Origin: Saprospiraceae bacterium
GTDB taxonomy: Bacteria > Bacteroidota > Bacteroidia > Chitinophagales > Saprospiraceae
DNA: 64,000 nt
Assembly (NCBI GenBank): GCA_016706365.1
Contig: JADJJU010000009.1
Span: forward strand, 144,501 to 208,500
Direction of reading: 5' to 3'
Made by a program: the position numbers and the translations under genes. The notes under the pieces were generated by a model, which saw only the letters and a program-made list of their open reading frames with translations, did not search any database and was not told the DNA's origin. Every line of letters starts with the position of its first letter. Position 1 is the first letter of the stretch. This document shows positions 49,201-58,307 of this stretch, piece by piece.

Positions 49201-49491
49201 ACAGTTAGATCCAGAGGGGTTATAGAAAAATGTTCATTCTGTGTTCAAAGAATTCAGGAAGGCAAATTGAGAGCTAAAATTGAAAACAGAAAGTTGAAAG
49301 ACGGAGATATAAAGTCTGCATGTCAGACTGCATGTCCTACAGGAGCAATTGTATTTGGTGACATGAATGATGCAGAAAGTGAGGTCAGTAAGAGAATGGC
49401 CATGAAGACCAACTATTTTGTTTTAGAAGAGATAAACGTGTTGCCTTCAGTAGGGTATCAGATGAAAGTCACTAACCGCAATGAAGCGTAA
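46273..49491 (+). CDS. actB: Alternative complex III subunit ActB (molybdopterin-oxidoreductase-like fused to Fe-S protein)
   Basis: 1072 residues. Residues ~50-75 are a Tat-like signal in an ACIII context (TNRRDFLKYLGFSLGAATIA). The large N-terminal part resembles molybdopterin oxidoreductases but in ACIII binds no Mo cofactor. From about residue 825 the iron-sulfur part begins: CIGCAACQVACISENN, MMCQHCDNAPCENVCPVA, CVGTRYCANNCPYKVRRFNW and KCSFCVQRI ... CQTACPTGAI, enough cysteines for three [4Fe-4S] and one [3Fe-4S] cluster. The B1/B2 fusion is the common form in Bacteroidota. Confidence 0.95.
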   Translation: MISMKDYTKAWISADDLEQTPEFVAGAEQEFFNLPVLNDLSSDNVVSKQSSGTNRRDFLKYLGFSLGAATIAAACETPVRKAIPYVTKPDSIVPGVAVYYASTVLRGGDWVPVLVKTREGRPIKIEGNTGSKTTGGGTSARSQASVLDLYDVYRLRHPGKVTEKAQVEEMSWEEVDKAISGKLTATSRVRLLSNTLMSPSAQSAINDFKKKYSNTVHVSYDPVSASALLDANNLSFGQRVVPSYDFSKADVVVTFGADFLGTWISPVEFAHQWSRTRKVGREGQNTMSRLIAVEAMMSLTGSNADHRVLIKPSEQGLAIATLHQAITAAKGGGSVSVSGAFANEKAKAQIENAAKDLLAAASAGKGTLVVSNSNNVAEQQLINHINSLLGNYGNTIDLGNYSLQRQGSDKAVVDLLAEMNSGGVDALIVLDDANPAFDLPEADQFKSAMGKVGLRVSLSGYPNETLAVCDYSCPSSHSLESWGDAQPKRNVYSLIQPTIAPLFKTRQYEMSLLKWADALPVVTGNDHPYYAYVQKVWGEIVFTKQNAFSTFRSFWDSTLHDGILEIDSNGTGSASFSGDAASLGSQVSKPSASELELAVYESVGLGGGQYASNPWLQELPDPITRACWSNYVCVPVKWDGKSRFSVLNDLKEDGNLVDLTLGEQTYRLPIVKQFGLLQQTVGAALGFGREIAGKAGSEVGKNLYSSLKRDAAGYTQYYIADAQVSGKVGHDSEFATVQHHHTMGVKGIDETINELINVDEKAVMTIGNGFQGGLTKRSILRSANFDKLDAAAETLIHEREHHQKLNSYGLYPGHDDQYHLGHHWGIAVDLTSCIGCAACQVACISENNVPVVGKKEVSRHHEMTWLRIDRYYYGDVESPNVVYQPMMCQHCDNAPCENVCPVAATSHSSEGLNQMTYNRCVGTRYCANNCPYKVRRFNWLDYTTADLFPVNENDPFKEDTPYYGDNLTRMVLNPDVTVRSRGVIEKCSFCVQRIQEGKLRAKIENRKLKDGDIKSACQTACPTGAIVFGDMNDAESEVSKRMAMKTNYFVLEEINVLPSVGYQMKVTNRNEA

Positions 49492-49541
49492 CAACTTTAA
49501 TAAGTTATAAATTATCAATAAGTAAGACATAACATACATTT

Positions 49542-50969
49542 ATGAGTGCAGTTATTTCACCAACGAGAGATCCCTTAATTAACGGTAGTAAAACCTACCA
49601 TCAAATTACGGAAGATATTTGCTCACCAACTGAGCAAGCTCCCAGTAAGACCTGGATAATAGGTTTTATTGTTTCTTCCAGTCTTTTGGCATTTGGTGTG
49701 TTTTCAATTCTATGGACTATATACTTCGGTATTGGAACCTGGAATTTGAATCGCACAATTGGTTGGGGTTGGGATATTACCAACTTTGTTTGGTGGGTAG
49801 GTATTGGTCATGCCGGTACGCTGATCTCTGCGATCTTGTTGTTATTCAGACAAAAATGGCGTACAGGGGTCAACCGTGCAGCTGAGGCTATGACGATTTT
49901 TGCTGTAATTTGTGCCGCATTATTTCCAGGAATTCACGTTGGTAGAATATGGGTTATTTTTTACTTCTTCCCTCTGCCAAATACAAGAGGACCTCTTTGG
50001 GTTAACTTTAATTCACCTTTACTTTGGGATTTATTTGCGATTTCCACATATTTCACTGTTTCGCTTTTATTTTGGTATACAGGTTTAGTGCCGGATTTTG
50101 CTACAGTACGTGACAGAGCGAAGGGATTTCGCAAAAAATTATATAGTTTCTTATCATTTGGATGGACAGGTGCCGCGAAACACTGGCAGAGATGGGAGTC
50201 ACTTTCTTTAGTCTTAGCTGGCTTGGCTACTCCTCTGGTACTTTCTGTACACACAATTGTAAGTTTTGACTTTGCCACTTCCATTATTCCCGGATGGCAC
50301 ACTACGATATTCCCTCCGTACTTTGTCGCCGGGGCGATTTTCTCCGGATTTGCGATGGTACAGACATTAATGATTGTAACGCGAAAAGCATTGAAACTGG
50401 AAGATTATATTACCATTAATCACATTGAATCAATGAATAAGGTAATCTTGTTTACTGGTACAATGGTGGGTGTCGCATATCTTACTGAGTTGTTTATCGC
50501 CTGGTATTCAGGATATGTTTATGAGCAATTTGCATTCATGAACAGAGCCATGGGTATTTACTGGTGGGCTTATGTTGGTATGATGGCATGTAATGTTATT
50601 TCTCCTCAGCTATTCTGGGTTAAGAAATTTCGCAGAAGTATTATGGTGACATTCATAATGTCCATATTTGTGAATATTGGTATGTGGTTTGAACGATTTG
50701 TGATTATTGCTACGACCCTGGCAAGAGATTATTTACCATCCAGCTGGTCTTATTATGATCCTACCTGGGTGGAGATCGGTATTTTCCTGGGAACCCTGGG
50801 TATCTTCTTTACTTTCTATCTCATTTTTGCCAGAATCGCACCTGTAGTGGCAATTGCTGAGGTGAAATCCATATTGAAAGCAGCTGGAGACCAGTACGTT
50901 GAAGGTCACAAAGAAGAGGCTAAGAAGGGAGCAGATTTGAATCCATCACATGAAGTTCATCATCATTAA
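49542..50969 (+). CDS. actC: Alternative complex III subunit ActC (NrfD/PsrC-like quinol-binding membrane subunit)
   Basis: 475 residues, about ten membrane helices. NrfD-type segments: NFVWWVGIGHAGTLISAILL, HVGRIWVIFYFFPLPNTRGP, HTIVSFDFATSIIPGWHTTI and PPYFVAGAIFSGFAMV. It binds menaquinol and, with ActF, anchors the extrinsic subunits. His-rich C-terminus. 50 bp after actB. Confidence 0.94.
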   Translation: MSAVISPTRDPLINGSKTYHQITEDICSPTEQAPSKTWIIGFIVSSSLLAFGVFSILWTIYFGIGTWNLNRTIGWGWDITNFVWWVGIGHAGTLISAILLLFRQKWRTGVNRAAEAMTIFAVICAALFPGIHVGRIWVIFYFFPLPNTRGPLWVNFNSPLLWDLFAISTYFTVSLLFWYTGLVPDFATVRDRAKGFRKKLYSFLSFGWTGAAKHWQRWESLSLVLAGLATPLVLSVHTIVSFDFATSIIPGWHTTIFPPYFVAGAIFSGFAMVQTLMIVTRKALKLEDYITINHIESMNKVILFTGTMVGVAYLTELFIAWYSGYVYEQFAFMNRAMGIYWWAYVGMMACNVISPQLFWVKKFRRSIMVTFIMSIFVNIGMWFERFVIIATTLARDYLPSSWSYYDPTWVEIGIFLGTLGIFFTFYLIFARIAPVVAIAEVKSILKAAGDQYVEGHKEEAKKGADLNPSHEVHHH

Positions 50970-50993
50970 TCAAGAATATAAAAGCTTTCAGAT

Positions 50994-51527
50994 ATGAGTA
51001 GTTCATCGGCAAAAGAAGTTTTATTTGGGTTATATGATGACGAAACCCAACTGTTGGATGCAGTGAGAGCTGCTAATGCGCAGCATCTTGAAATCGACAA
51101 TGTGTATACACCTTTTCCGGTTCACGGATTGGATCCTTTACTGGGCCTGGAAGAATCCAGATTACATATAGCAGGTTTCTTTTACGGCCTTACTGGAACC
51201 AGCCTTGCTTTTGGGTTTATGACATGGGTATTTACCCGTGACTGGCCTATCATTTTTGGGGGTAAGCCTTATTTTTCTGCCCCATCATTTATTCCAATCA
51301 CATTTGAGTTGACAGTACTTTTTGCTTGTATTGGTATGGTGGTAACTTTCTACACTGTTTGCGGCATGGGGCCTGGTGTAAAAGCCAAAACACTGGATGA
51401 CAGAATTACAGATGATAAATTCTGCATAGCCTTTGCGACAAGCGGTCTTTCTAATGATGATTTAGGCAAGTTAAGCAATTTCTTCACTGAAACGGGAGCT
51501 TCCGAGACAAACACTAAAACGCTATAA
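50994..51527 (+). CDS. actD: Alternative complex III subunit ActD (DUF3341)
   Basis: 177 residues; DUF3341 with EVLFGLYDDETQLLDAVRAA and VYTPFPVHGLDPLLGL (conserved P-F-P-V-H-G), then two membrane helices (GFFYGLTGTSLAFGFMTWVF; FELTVLFACIGMVVTFYTVC). Structural membrane subunit in ACIII. Its place between actC and actE is canonical. Confidence 0.93.
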   Translation: MSSSSAKEVLFGLYDDETQLLDAVRAANAQHLEIDNVYTPFPVHGLDPLLGLEESRLHIAGFFYGLTGTSLAFGFMTWVFTRDWPIIFGGKPYFSAPSFIPITFELTVLFACIGMVVTFYTVCGMGPGVKAKTLDDRITDDKFCIAFATSGLSNDDLGKLSNFFTETGASETNTKTL

Positions 51528-51537
51528 ATCTCTGACT

Positions 51538-52320
51538 ATGAGAAAAATATATTTTTTAGGATTATTATTTATTGTGCTTGTTCTAATCACGCCTGCCTGT
51601 GGTCCTGCTGAAGGCAACTACACTGGTCGTGAATACATGATGGACATGGGACATTCAATTGCCTATGAGGCAAATGTAAGTAATTACTATTCCTATAACA
51701 GATTTACCGGTGAGGAAGATTACTATGCTATGATTCAACCCAGACTTCCACAGAATGGTACCATTCCACGTGGATATGCGGGTTTGAGTAATCCGTCGGA
51801 TGCCACAGTTATGGCGGACTTTCGGTCAGAGTTTCAGAGTTTTCCAATTAATGGATCAGTTCCTTATTATTATAAGGATACTCCGGAGGACAGAGAAAGG
51901 GCAAAAGCAGAGATTATTAAAAACCCATTCCCCATTACAACTAATGGCCTTACAAACGGAAAAATCTTATACAATATTTTTTGTGCCACTTGTCATGGAG
52001 AGAAAGGCGATGGTCTGGGATACCTGGTTCGGGATGATGGAGGAAAGTATCCTGCAGCTCCAGCAAATTTGGTAAGTGATGATTTTATCAACTCCTCTAA
52101 TGGAAGATTTTATCATTCTATAATGTATGGTCTGAATGTAATGGGTAGTTATGCAGATAAGCTTTCATTCGAGGAAAGATGGCAGGTGATTCACTACATT
52201 CGTTCACTACAAGCAGCGTCCAAATCATTGGAGTACAGCGAAACTCTGAATAATCTGAACCCACATGCTATTCCGGGAGCTTCTGTACCAAAGGAGATTT
52301 CAAAAGCTATAGAACAATAA
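51538..52320 (+). CDS. actE: Alternative complex III subunit ActE (mono-heme cytochrome c lipoprotein)
   Basis: 260 residues. Lipoprotein signal (FLGLLFIVLVLITPACG). One CxxCH (YNIFCATCHGEKGDGLGYLV) and a distal Met in IMYGLNVMGSYADKL. It passes electrons from ActA toward the oxidase. The N-terminal half with YEANVSNYYSYNRF and PPRG-like segments is typical of ActE. Confidence 0.93.
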   Translation: MRKIYFLGLLFIVLVLITPACGPAEGNYTGREYMMDMGHSIAYEANVSNYYSYNRFTGEEDYYAMIQPRLPQNGTIPRGYAGLSNPSDATVMADFRSEFQSFPINGSVPYYYKDTPEDRERAKAEIIKNPFPITTNGLTNGKILYNIFCATCHGEKGDGLGYLVRDDGGKYPAAPANLVSDDFINSSNGRFYHSIMYGLNVMGSYADKLSFEERWQVIHYIRSLQAASKSLEYSETLNNLNPHAIPGASVPKEISKAIEQ

Positions 52321-52358
52321 CAATATTATACTGAAAATATCAGAAATCCATAGATAAT

Positions 52359-53639
52359 ATGAACCAGTTTGTATTCGAATCCAGGCAAAAACAATTCCTA
52401 ATCAGTGCGATGATTCTTGGATTAGTATGTTTGCTAATCACTTTCTTTACTGATGATGCATATCATTCCAGGTTTTGGAGTAATATCCTTCATAATAGTG
52501 TATTCTTCACAGGAATAGGATTTCTGGCGATATTCGTTTTATCTGCTAAGTTTCTTGCTTATTCCGGATGGCATACAATTTTTAAGAGAGTATGGGAATC
52601 ATTTTCGATGTTCCTGCCAATAGGATTGGGGCTGATGTTACTTATTATCATTGGAATTTGGGGCCATTTCCACCACCTATATCATTGGACTGATAAAGCT
52701 GCTGTTGAAACGGATCCTGTATTAGCCGGAAAATCAGGATTTTTAAATCCTATGATCTATACCTTATTTACTATTGGTATTGTTGGTGTTTGGATATATT
52801 TCGCAAACAGAATCCGTAAAATTTCATTAGCAGAAGATAGAGAAGGAGGTCCATTAAACTTCATCTTCCACAGAAAATTGAAAGTAACCGGAGCTATTTT
52901 TCTTCCTATTGCAGGGTTTTCAAGTGCTGCAATAATATGGTTGTGGATTATGTCAGTGGACGCACATTGGTATAGTACATTATTTGCCTGGTACACAACC
53001 GCCAGCTGGTTGGTTAGTATGTTGGCATTAACCATTCTTTTGCTACTTTATTTGAAATCCAAAGGATATTATACTCTCGTAACGGACGAGCATTTGCACG
53101 ATCTGAATAAATATTTATTTGCCTTTAGCATATTTTGGACTTATTTGTGGTTCTCTCAATATATGTTGATCTGGTATGCAAATGTTGGTGAGGAGACAGT
53201 TTATTTTCAGACTAGAATGAATGAATATCCTGTACTTTTCTATGGAAATTTAATCATGAACTTCGTCCTTCCTTTCCTTATTTTGATAAGAAATGATAAT
53301 AAGCGTAAAGTAGGTGTAATGGTATTTATCGCAGTCCTGGTGTTATTTGGGCACTGGGTTGACTTTTTCCTAATGTTGAAACCGGGAATTTTGCATACCA
53401 TTCATGAAGTTATGGGTCATGGGCAAGTTTTAGTTGAAGACGCGGCTCATGGGCAAGCACATGGAGAGGAGCATTCATCTGCTGTAGCTGGATTTTCTTC
53501 ACCGGGATTATTGGAAATTGGAACTTTCATCGGTTTTCTGGGTCTGTTCCTGTATTCCGTTTTTGCCAGTATGACGAAAGCATCAATGGTACCACAAAAT
53601 GATCCATACCTGAATGAAAGTATTCACCACCACGTTTAA
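52359..53639 (+). CDS. actF: Alternative complex III subunit ActF (membrane subunit)
   Basis: 426 residues with about ten membrane helices, related to ActC but without a complete quinol site. Seen: GIWGHFHHLYHWTDKAAVET, GAIFLPIAGFSSAAIIWLWI, MSVDAHWYSTLFAWYT and LFAFSIFWTYLWFSQYMLIW, all characteristic. The C-terminus is His-rich. Confidence 0.93.
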   Translation: MNQFVFESRQKQFLISAMILGLVCLLITFFTDDAYHSRFWSNILHNSVFFTGIGFLAIFVLSAKFLAYSGWHTIFKRVWESFSMFLPIGLGLMLLIIIGIWGHFHHLYHWTDKAAVETDPVLAGKSGFLNPMIYTLFTIGIVGVWIYFANRIRKISLAEDREGGPLNFIFHRKLKVTGAIFLPIAGFSSAAIIWLWIMSVDAHWYSTLFAWYTTASWLVSMLALTILLLLYLKSKGYYTLVTDEHLHDLNKYLFAFSIFWTYLWFSQYMLIWYANVGEETVYFQTRMNEYPVLFYGNLIMNFVLPFLILIRNDNKRKVGVMVFIAVLVLFGHWVDFFLMLKPGILHTIHEVMGHGQVLVEDAAHGQAHGEEHSSAVAGFSSPGLLEIGTFIGFLGLFLYSVFASMTKASMVPQNDPYLNESIHHHV

Positions 53640-53700
53640 TAAGAATCTTACTAAACTATATTGAAGCAAAAAGACTTATCTAAAAGAAAATTAATATAAC

Positions 53701-54888
53701 ATGACCGCACTTATTATCATCTTATGTATCACACTTCTGATTATAGTTGCCGTACAAATCGGTAAAATCAGTGAATTGGCGCAGAAGATCAGAGGCGAGG
53801 AAGAAGTCGAACAGGAATCAAATAACAGGAGTGCTTACGGGATGCTGTTGTTTTTAGTAGCTTTTTTGGTTTTTTGTATCGTGACGGCTTTATATTACAG
53901 AAATTATATGCTGGGCTATGGTCCTCATGAATCGGCGTCGGAACATGGCGGTAAAATTGATTCCATATTCAATATTACCCTTGTTATTACCGGTATAGTT
54001 TTTATCATCACGCATATTGCCTTATTCTGGTTTGCTTACAAATACAGAGCACAAAAGGGTAAAAAAGTACTTTATATTCCTCACGATAACAAATTGGAAG
54101 TAATCTGGACCATTGTTCCAGCCGTTGTTATGACTATTTTAGTGGTTGGTGGTTTGGATGCATGGAATGAAATCATGGCAGATGTAAATGAAGATGAAGA
54201 TTACATGGAAATTGAAGCTACTGGGTATCAATTTGCCTGGGATATCAGATATCCGGGGGCAGATGGAGTGTTGGGTGCGAGAAATTACAAACTAATTACA
54301 GCGACAAATCCCATTGGACAAGATTGGACTGATGTTAAAAATCTGGATGATATTAAACCGGATGAGATTGTTCTTCCTGTAGGAATGAAAGTTAGAGTCC
54401 GTATTACATCCAGAGATGTGCTTCACAATTTTTACTTACCCCATTTCAGAGTGAAAATGGATGCAGTTCCGGGTATGCCTACCTACTTTGTATTTACTCC
54501 AAAAATAACTACAGAAGAGTACAGAGCAGAACTTAAGAAATATCCTGAATATCAGGGTCCTGCTCTGGCTGAAGAACCGGATGGGCCCCGACTTTGGGAA
54601 GCTTTCAATTATGAATTGGCTTGTGCTGAATTGTGTGGTTCCAGCCACTTTAGTATGAGAAGAATCGTAAGAATTGTAACACAGGACGAATATGATGCAT
54701 GGATTAAAACTCAGAATTCATTTTTCCTGACATCAATTCGAAATACAGATGATGATCCATATAATGGGAAAGCATTACCTATCCCAATGGATGAAAAAAA
54801 GATTGAGGAACCTGCTTCAACTAGCGGTACTGATACAATCTCAACAGATACTATTCCCGCTGATACATTGAATAAGGATCAGAAATAA
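53701..54888 (+). CDS. coxB: Cytochrome c oxidase subunit II (CuA)
   Basis: 395 residues. An unusual extra N-terminal helix, then two helices of the subunit II hairpin, and a periplasmic cupredoxin with the CuA ligands: His in LHNFYLPHFRVKMDAVPGMP and CAELCGSSHFSM (Cys, Glu, Cys, His, Met). An insert (about residues 270-295) lies before the Cys motif. No heme c domain is attached; the ACIII cytochromes presumably deliver electrons. The C-terminus is a Thr/Asp-rich tail. Confidence 0.95.
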   Translation: MTALIIILCITLLIIVAVQIGKISELAQKIRGEEEVEQESNNRSAYGMLLFLVAFLVFCIVTALYYRNYMLGYGPHESASEHGGKIDSIFNITLVITGIVFIITHIALFWFAYKYRAQKGKKVLYIPHDNKLEVIWTIVPAVVMTILVVGGLDAWNEIMADVNEDEDYMEIEATGYQFAWDIRYPGADGVLGARNYKLITATNPIGQDWTDVKNLDDIKPDEIVLPVGMKVRVRITSRDVLHNFYLPHFRVKMDAVPGMPTYFVFTPKITTEEYRAELKKYPEYQGPALAEEPDGPRLWEAFNYELACAELCGSSHFSMRRIVRIVTQDEYDAWIKTQNSFFLTSIRNTDDDPYNGKALPIPMDEKKIEEPASTSGTDTISTDTIPADTLNKDQK

Positions 54889-54946
54889 GAGCATTAGAAT
54901 TCATTTGATTGATATAGTTCAATAATATAAAATTAAGAATAATAAT

Positions 54947-56786
54947 ATGGCAACGCTAACCAAAATTGATGAGGAAAAACTCATTCAGGAGCAAGGCTAT
55001 AATGATCATTTCCACGATCATCACCACGGAGATAAGTATAAGTCTAATTTCATTACGACATATATTTTCTCTATGGACCATAAAATCATTGCCAAGCAAT
55101 TCCTGATTACTGGTATGTTTTGGGCGATCATTGGTGCTGGTATGTCTATCATTTTCAGGCTGCAATTAGGATTTCCTGAAGAGGATTATTCATGGTTGAG
55201 ATATTTGCTTGGGAAATGGATCGTTCTGGATGAGGCTGGTGTAGGGTCACTTTCTCAGGAATTCTATTATGCACTTGTGACTATGCACGGTACTATTCTG
55301 GTATTCTTTGTATTGACTGCAGGTTTGAGCGGAACCTTCTCCAACTTATTGATTCCTCTTCAGGTTGGAGCAAGAGATATGGCCTCTCCATTATTAAACA
55401 TGATGTCATACTGGTTCTTTTTTTATGGCTGGTTTAGTGATGTTCATTTCACTTTTTGTCAGTACAGGACCTTTCTCAGGCGGCTGGACTGCTTATCCTC
55501 CTCTAAGTGCTTTGCCTCAGGCTTCCAGCGGATCCGGTGCAGGTATGACACTATGGTTAGTGAGTTTGGTTTTATTTGTAGTTTCAGTATTACTGGGAGG
55601 TATTAATTATGTAACTACAGTACTGAATTTAAGAACTAAAGGGATGACCATGTGGAGAATGCCTTTAACTATATGGGCATTTTTGATCACTGCAATCATC
55701 GGTATTTTATCATTTCCAGTATTAGTTTCCGGTTTCTTATTGTTGATATTAGATCGTTCATTGGGAACAAGCTTCTATTTGAGTGAAATCTTTATTGGTG
55801 GTCAGGCATTGGATCACGTAGGAGGTAGCCCGGTCCTTTATCAGCATTTATTCTGGTTCCTCGGTCACCCAGAAGTATATATCATTATCTTACCTGCGAT
55901 GGGTATAGTTTCTGAAGTACTGTCAGTGCATGCCAGAAAGCCAATATTTGGATATAAAGCGATGGTGCTTTCTATTTTAGCGATTGCATTCCTTTCATTT
56001 ATAGTTTGGGCTCACCACATGTTTATGTCCGGTGTGAATCCTTTTATCTCTAATTTCTTTGTTTTATTTACCCTGATAATTGCAGTCCCTTCTGCGGTCA
56101 AGGTATTTAACTGGATTGCAACATTATATGGTGGGAATATCAGGTTCAATTCACCGATGTTATTTGCCATCGGATTTGTATCCATGTTTATCTCCGGAGG
56201 TTTGACTGGAATCTTCCTTGGTAACTCTACGATTGATATCCAGATGCACGATACATACTTTGTGGTGGCTCACTTTCACATCGTAATGGGTATTGCTGCG
56301 TTCTTCGGAATGTTCGCTGGTATATACCACTGGTTTCCAAAAATGTACAGCAGATTTATGAATGATACGCTTGGTAAAATTCACTTTTGGGGTACTTTGA
56401 TTGGTGCATATGCCATATTCTGGCCAATGCACTATCTGGGAATCGCCGGTGTTCCAAGAAGATATTACAGCTTCGATACTTTCGATACATTCAGACATTT
56501 TGGAACAATGAACCAGTTCATCACCATAGCTGCAATTGTTGTATTTGCACTTCAGATACTATTTGTTGTAAACTTCTTTTACTCCATCTGGAAAGGCAAG
56601 AAAGTAACAACACAGAATCCGTGGGGAGCTTCTACGCTTGAATGGACTACCCCTATCACACCGGGTCACGGAAACTGGCCGGGCAATATTCCGACAGTTC
56701 AGAGATGGGCTTATGATTATGGTAAGGATGGAAGAGAATTTATCTCTCAAATTGAACCATTAGCTGAAGGGGAAGTAGAACATTAA
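54947..56786 (+). CDS. coxA: Cytochrome c oxidase subunit I, one frameshift
   Basis: Catalytic heme-copper subunit. N-terminal MDHKIIAKQFLITGMFWAI, heme a His in VTMHGTILVFFVL, CuB/Tyr motif WFLGHPEVYIIILPAMGIVS, the His pair VWAHHMFMSG, and the heme ligand region HDTYFVVAHFHIVMG. The frame is lost in the T7 run at 55418-55424; six T give SYWFFFMAGLVMFISLFVST and restore a ~612-residue protein. The His-rich N-terminus (YNDHFHDHHHGDKYK) is unusual. As with thyA, I consider the break a sequence error. Confidence 0.93.
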
Positions 56787-56814
56787 TTTTTATTAATACA
56801 ACTAAGAAATAATA

Positions 56815-57714
56815 GTGTCAATTAACACACAAGTTCAATCAGTATCTGCATTCTCCCGTAAACTGGAGGATTATAAGCTATTGGTTAAATTCAGGTTGAA
56901 TGTATTTGTAGTGTTTTCTGCAGTGATTGCTTATCTCGTTGTTTCGGGAGGAGATTTCAAATGGCAGTCTCTGGTATTTCTAGCTTTGGGTGGATTTTTG
57001 GTTACCGGAGCTGCAAATGCCCTGAATGAGGTATTGGAGAAGGATTATGATAAGCTGATGAAAAGAACCGCAGTCAGGCCATTGCCTGATGGCCGTATGA
57101 GCATATCTGAAGCAGTCTTGGCAGCCGGATTTATGGCTGTAGTAGGTTTATTCATTTTAGCTTTGTTTAATCCGCTGACTTCAGTACTTGGATCTTTAGC
57201 AATTATCAGCTATGCATTTATCTACACTCCTCTAAAAAGACATTCTCCTATCGCAGTTGTTGTAGGAGCTATTCCGGGAGCCTTACCGGTATTAATTGGT
57301 TCAGTAGCTTTCATTGGCGGACTGACTTTGGAGGCTCTTGTGCTTTTCGGCATCCAGTTCTTCTGGCAGTTTCCTCATTTCTGGGCGATTGCCTGGGTTG
57401 CAAATGAGGATTACAAAAAGGCTGGTTACAAGCTTATTCCGCAGAACGCCGATGGTACCCCCGATCCTATAATAGGAAAGCAGTCATTTATTTATACTTT
57501 GATGCAATTGCCTTTGTTTTATCTGGCAATGGAGATTGGGATGGTAGGAATTATTGGATTTATATTGCTGACTGTTTCAGCATTAGCATATGCCTATCTG
57601 GGCTGGGTACTTTATAAAAAGGCAGATAAAGCTTCAGCAATGAGGCTTATGTTTTCCTCCTTTTTATATCTGCCACTGGTTTTATTTATTTTACTCATTA
57701 GCGTTTTTGCATAA
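56815..57714 (+). CDS. ctaB: Protoheme IX farnesyltransferase (heme O synthase)
   Basis: UbiA-superfamily membrane enzyme adding the farnesyl chain to heme B for the oxidase. Starts with GTG (56815). Asp-rich motif NALNEVLEKDYDKLMKRT with RPLPDG, second region YTPLKRHSPIAVVVGAIPGA, then FFWQFPHFWAIAWVANEDYK and GYKLIP. 299 residues, nine helices. Placement within the cox operon is standard. Confidence 0.95.
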   Translation: MSINTQVQSVSAFSRKLEDYKLLVKFRLNVFVVFSAVIAYLVVSGGDFKWQSLVFLALGGFLVTGAANALNEVLEKDYDKLMKRTAVRPLPDGRMSISEAVLAAGFMAVVGLFILALFNPLTSVLGSLAIISYAFIYTPLKRHSPIAVVVGAIPGALPVLIGSVAFIGGLTLEALVLFGIQFFWQFPHFWAIAWVANEDYKKAGYKLIPQNADGTPDPIIGKQSFIYTLMQLPLFYLAMEIGMVGIIGFILLTVSALAYAYLGWVLYKKADKASAMRLMFSSFLYLPLVLFILLISVFA

Positions 57715-57716
57715 TC

Positions 57717-58295
57717 ATGGAGATGAGTCAAAATAATACACTCTTAAAGCAAAGAATCAATCCACAAATGTTTGGATTGTATCTGGGGCTTGCTAGCGTG
57801 CTGATGATGTTTGCTGCTCTTACCAGTGCTTACATGGTAAGGCAAGCTGCAGGAAATTGGTTGGAATTCAGATTGCCGGTCCAGTTCTTTTACAGTACAG
57901 CAGTGATTATTATAAGTAGTGTCATTTTACATTTAGCCGTAAGAAATTATGGCCTTGGTAAATTTGGTATTTATCGAATTCTTCTCGTATTGTCAGCGGT
58001 ATTGGGACTTGGATTTGTTATTTTACAATACGCCGGGTGGCTTGAAATGGAATTGATCGGAGTATATCTTACTGGAAATCCTTCAGGATCATTTGTATAC
58101 ATAATTTCCGGACTTCATGCCATTCACGTCTTAGGAGGTTTGACAGCATTATTTATATCTGTGTTGGTAGCATTTATGGCTTCATCAAAAGTGACGGTCA
58201 AGAGGAAGCACAGATTGAAATTGTTATTGCATTACTGGCACTTTGTAGGTGCTCTTTGGATTTATTTGTTATTGTTTTTAATCTTACAGAACTAA
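57717..58295 (+). CDS. Cytochrome c oxidase subunit III-like protein (first copy, short)
   Basis: 192 residues, five membrane helices, of the subunit III family: LYLGLASVLMMFAALTSAYM, SGLHAIHVLGGLTALFI and HYWHFVGALWIYLLLFLILQ. It is the shorter of two neighbouring subunit III-type genes, a usual Bacteroidota arrangement. Starts 2 bp after ctaB stop; the ATG at 57717 or the second Met is the start. Confidence 0.9.
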   Translation: MEMSQNNTLLKQRINPQMFGLYLGLASVLMMFAALTSAYMVRQAAGNWLEFRLPVQFFYSTAVIIISSVILHLAVRNYGLGKFGIYRILLVLSAVLGLGFVILQYAGWLEMELIGVYLTGNPSGSFVYIISGLHAIHVLGGLTALFISVLVAFMASSKVTVKRKHRLKLLLHYWHFVGALWIYLLLFLILQN

Positions 58296-58307
58296 AAACT
58301 CTCTAGC

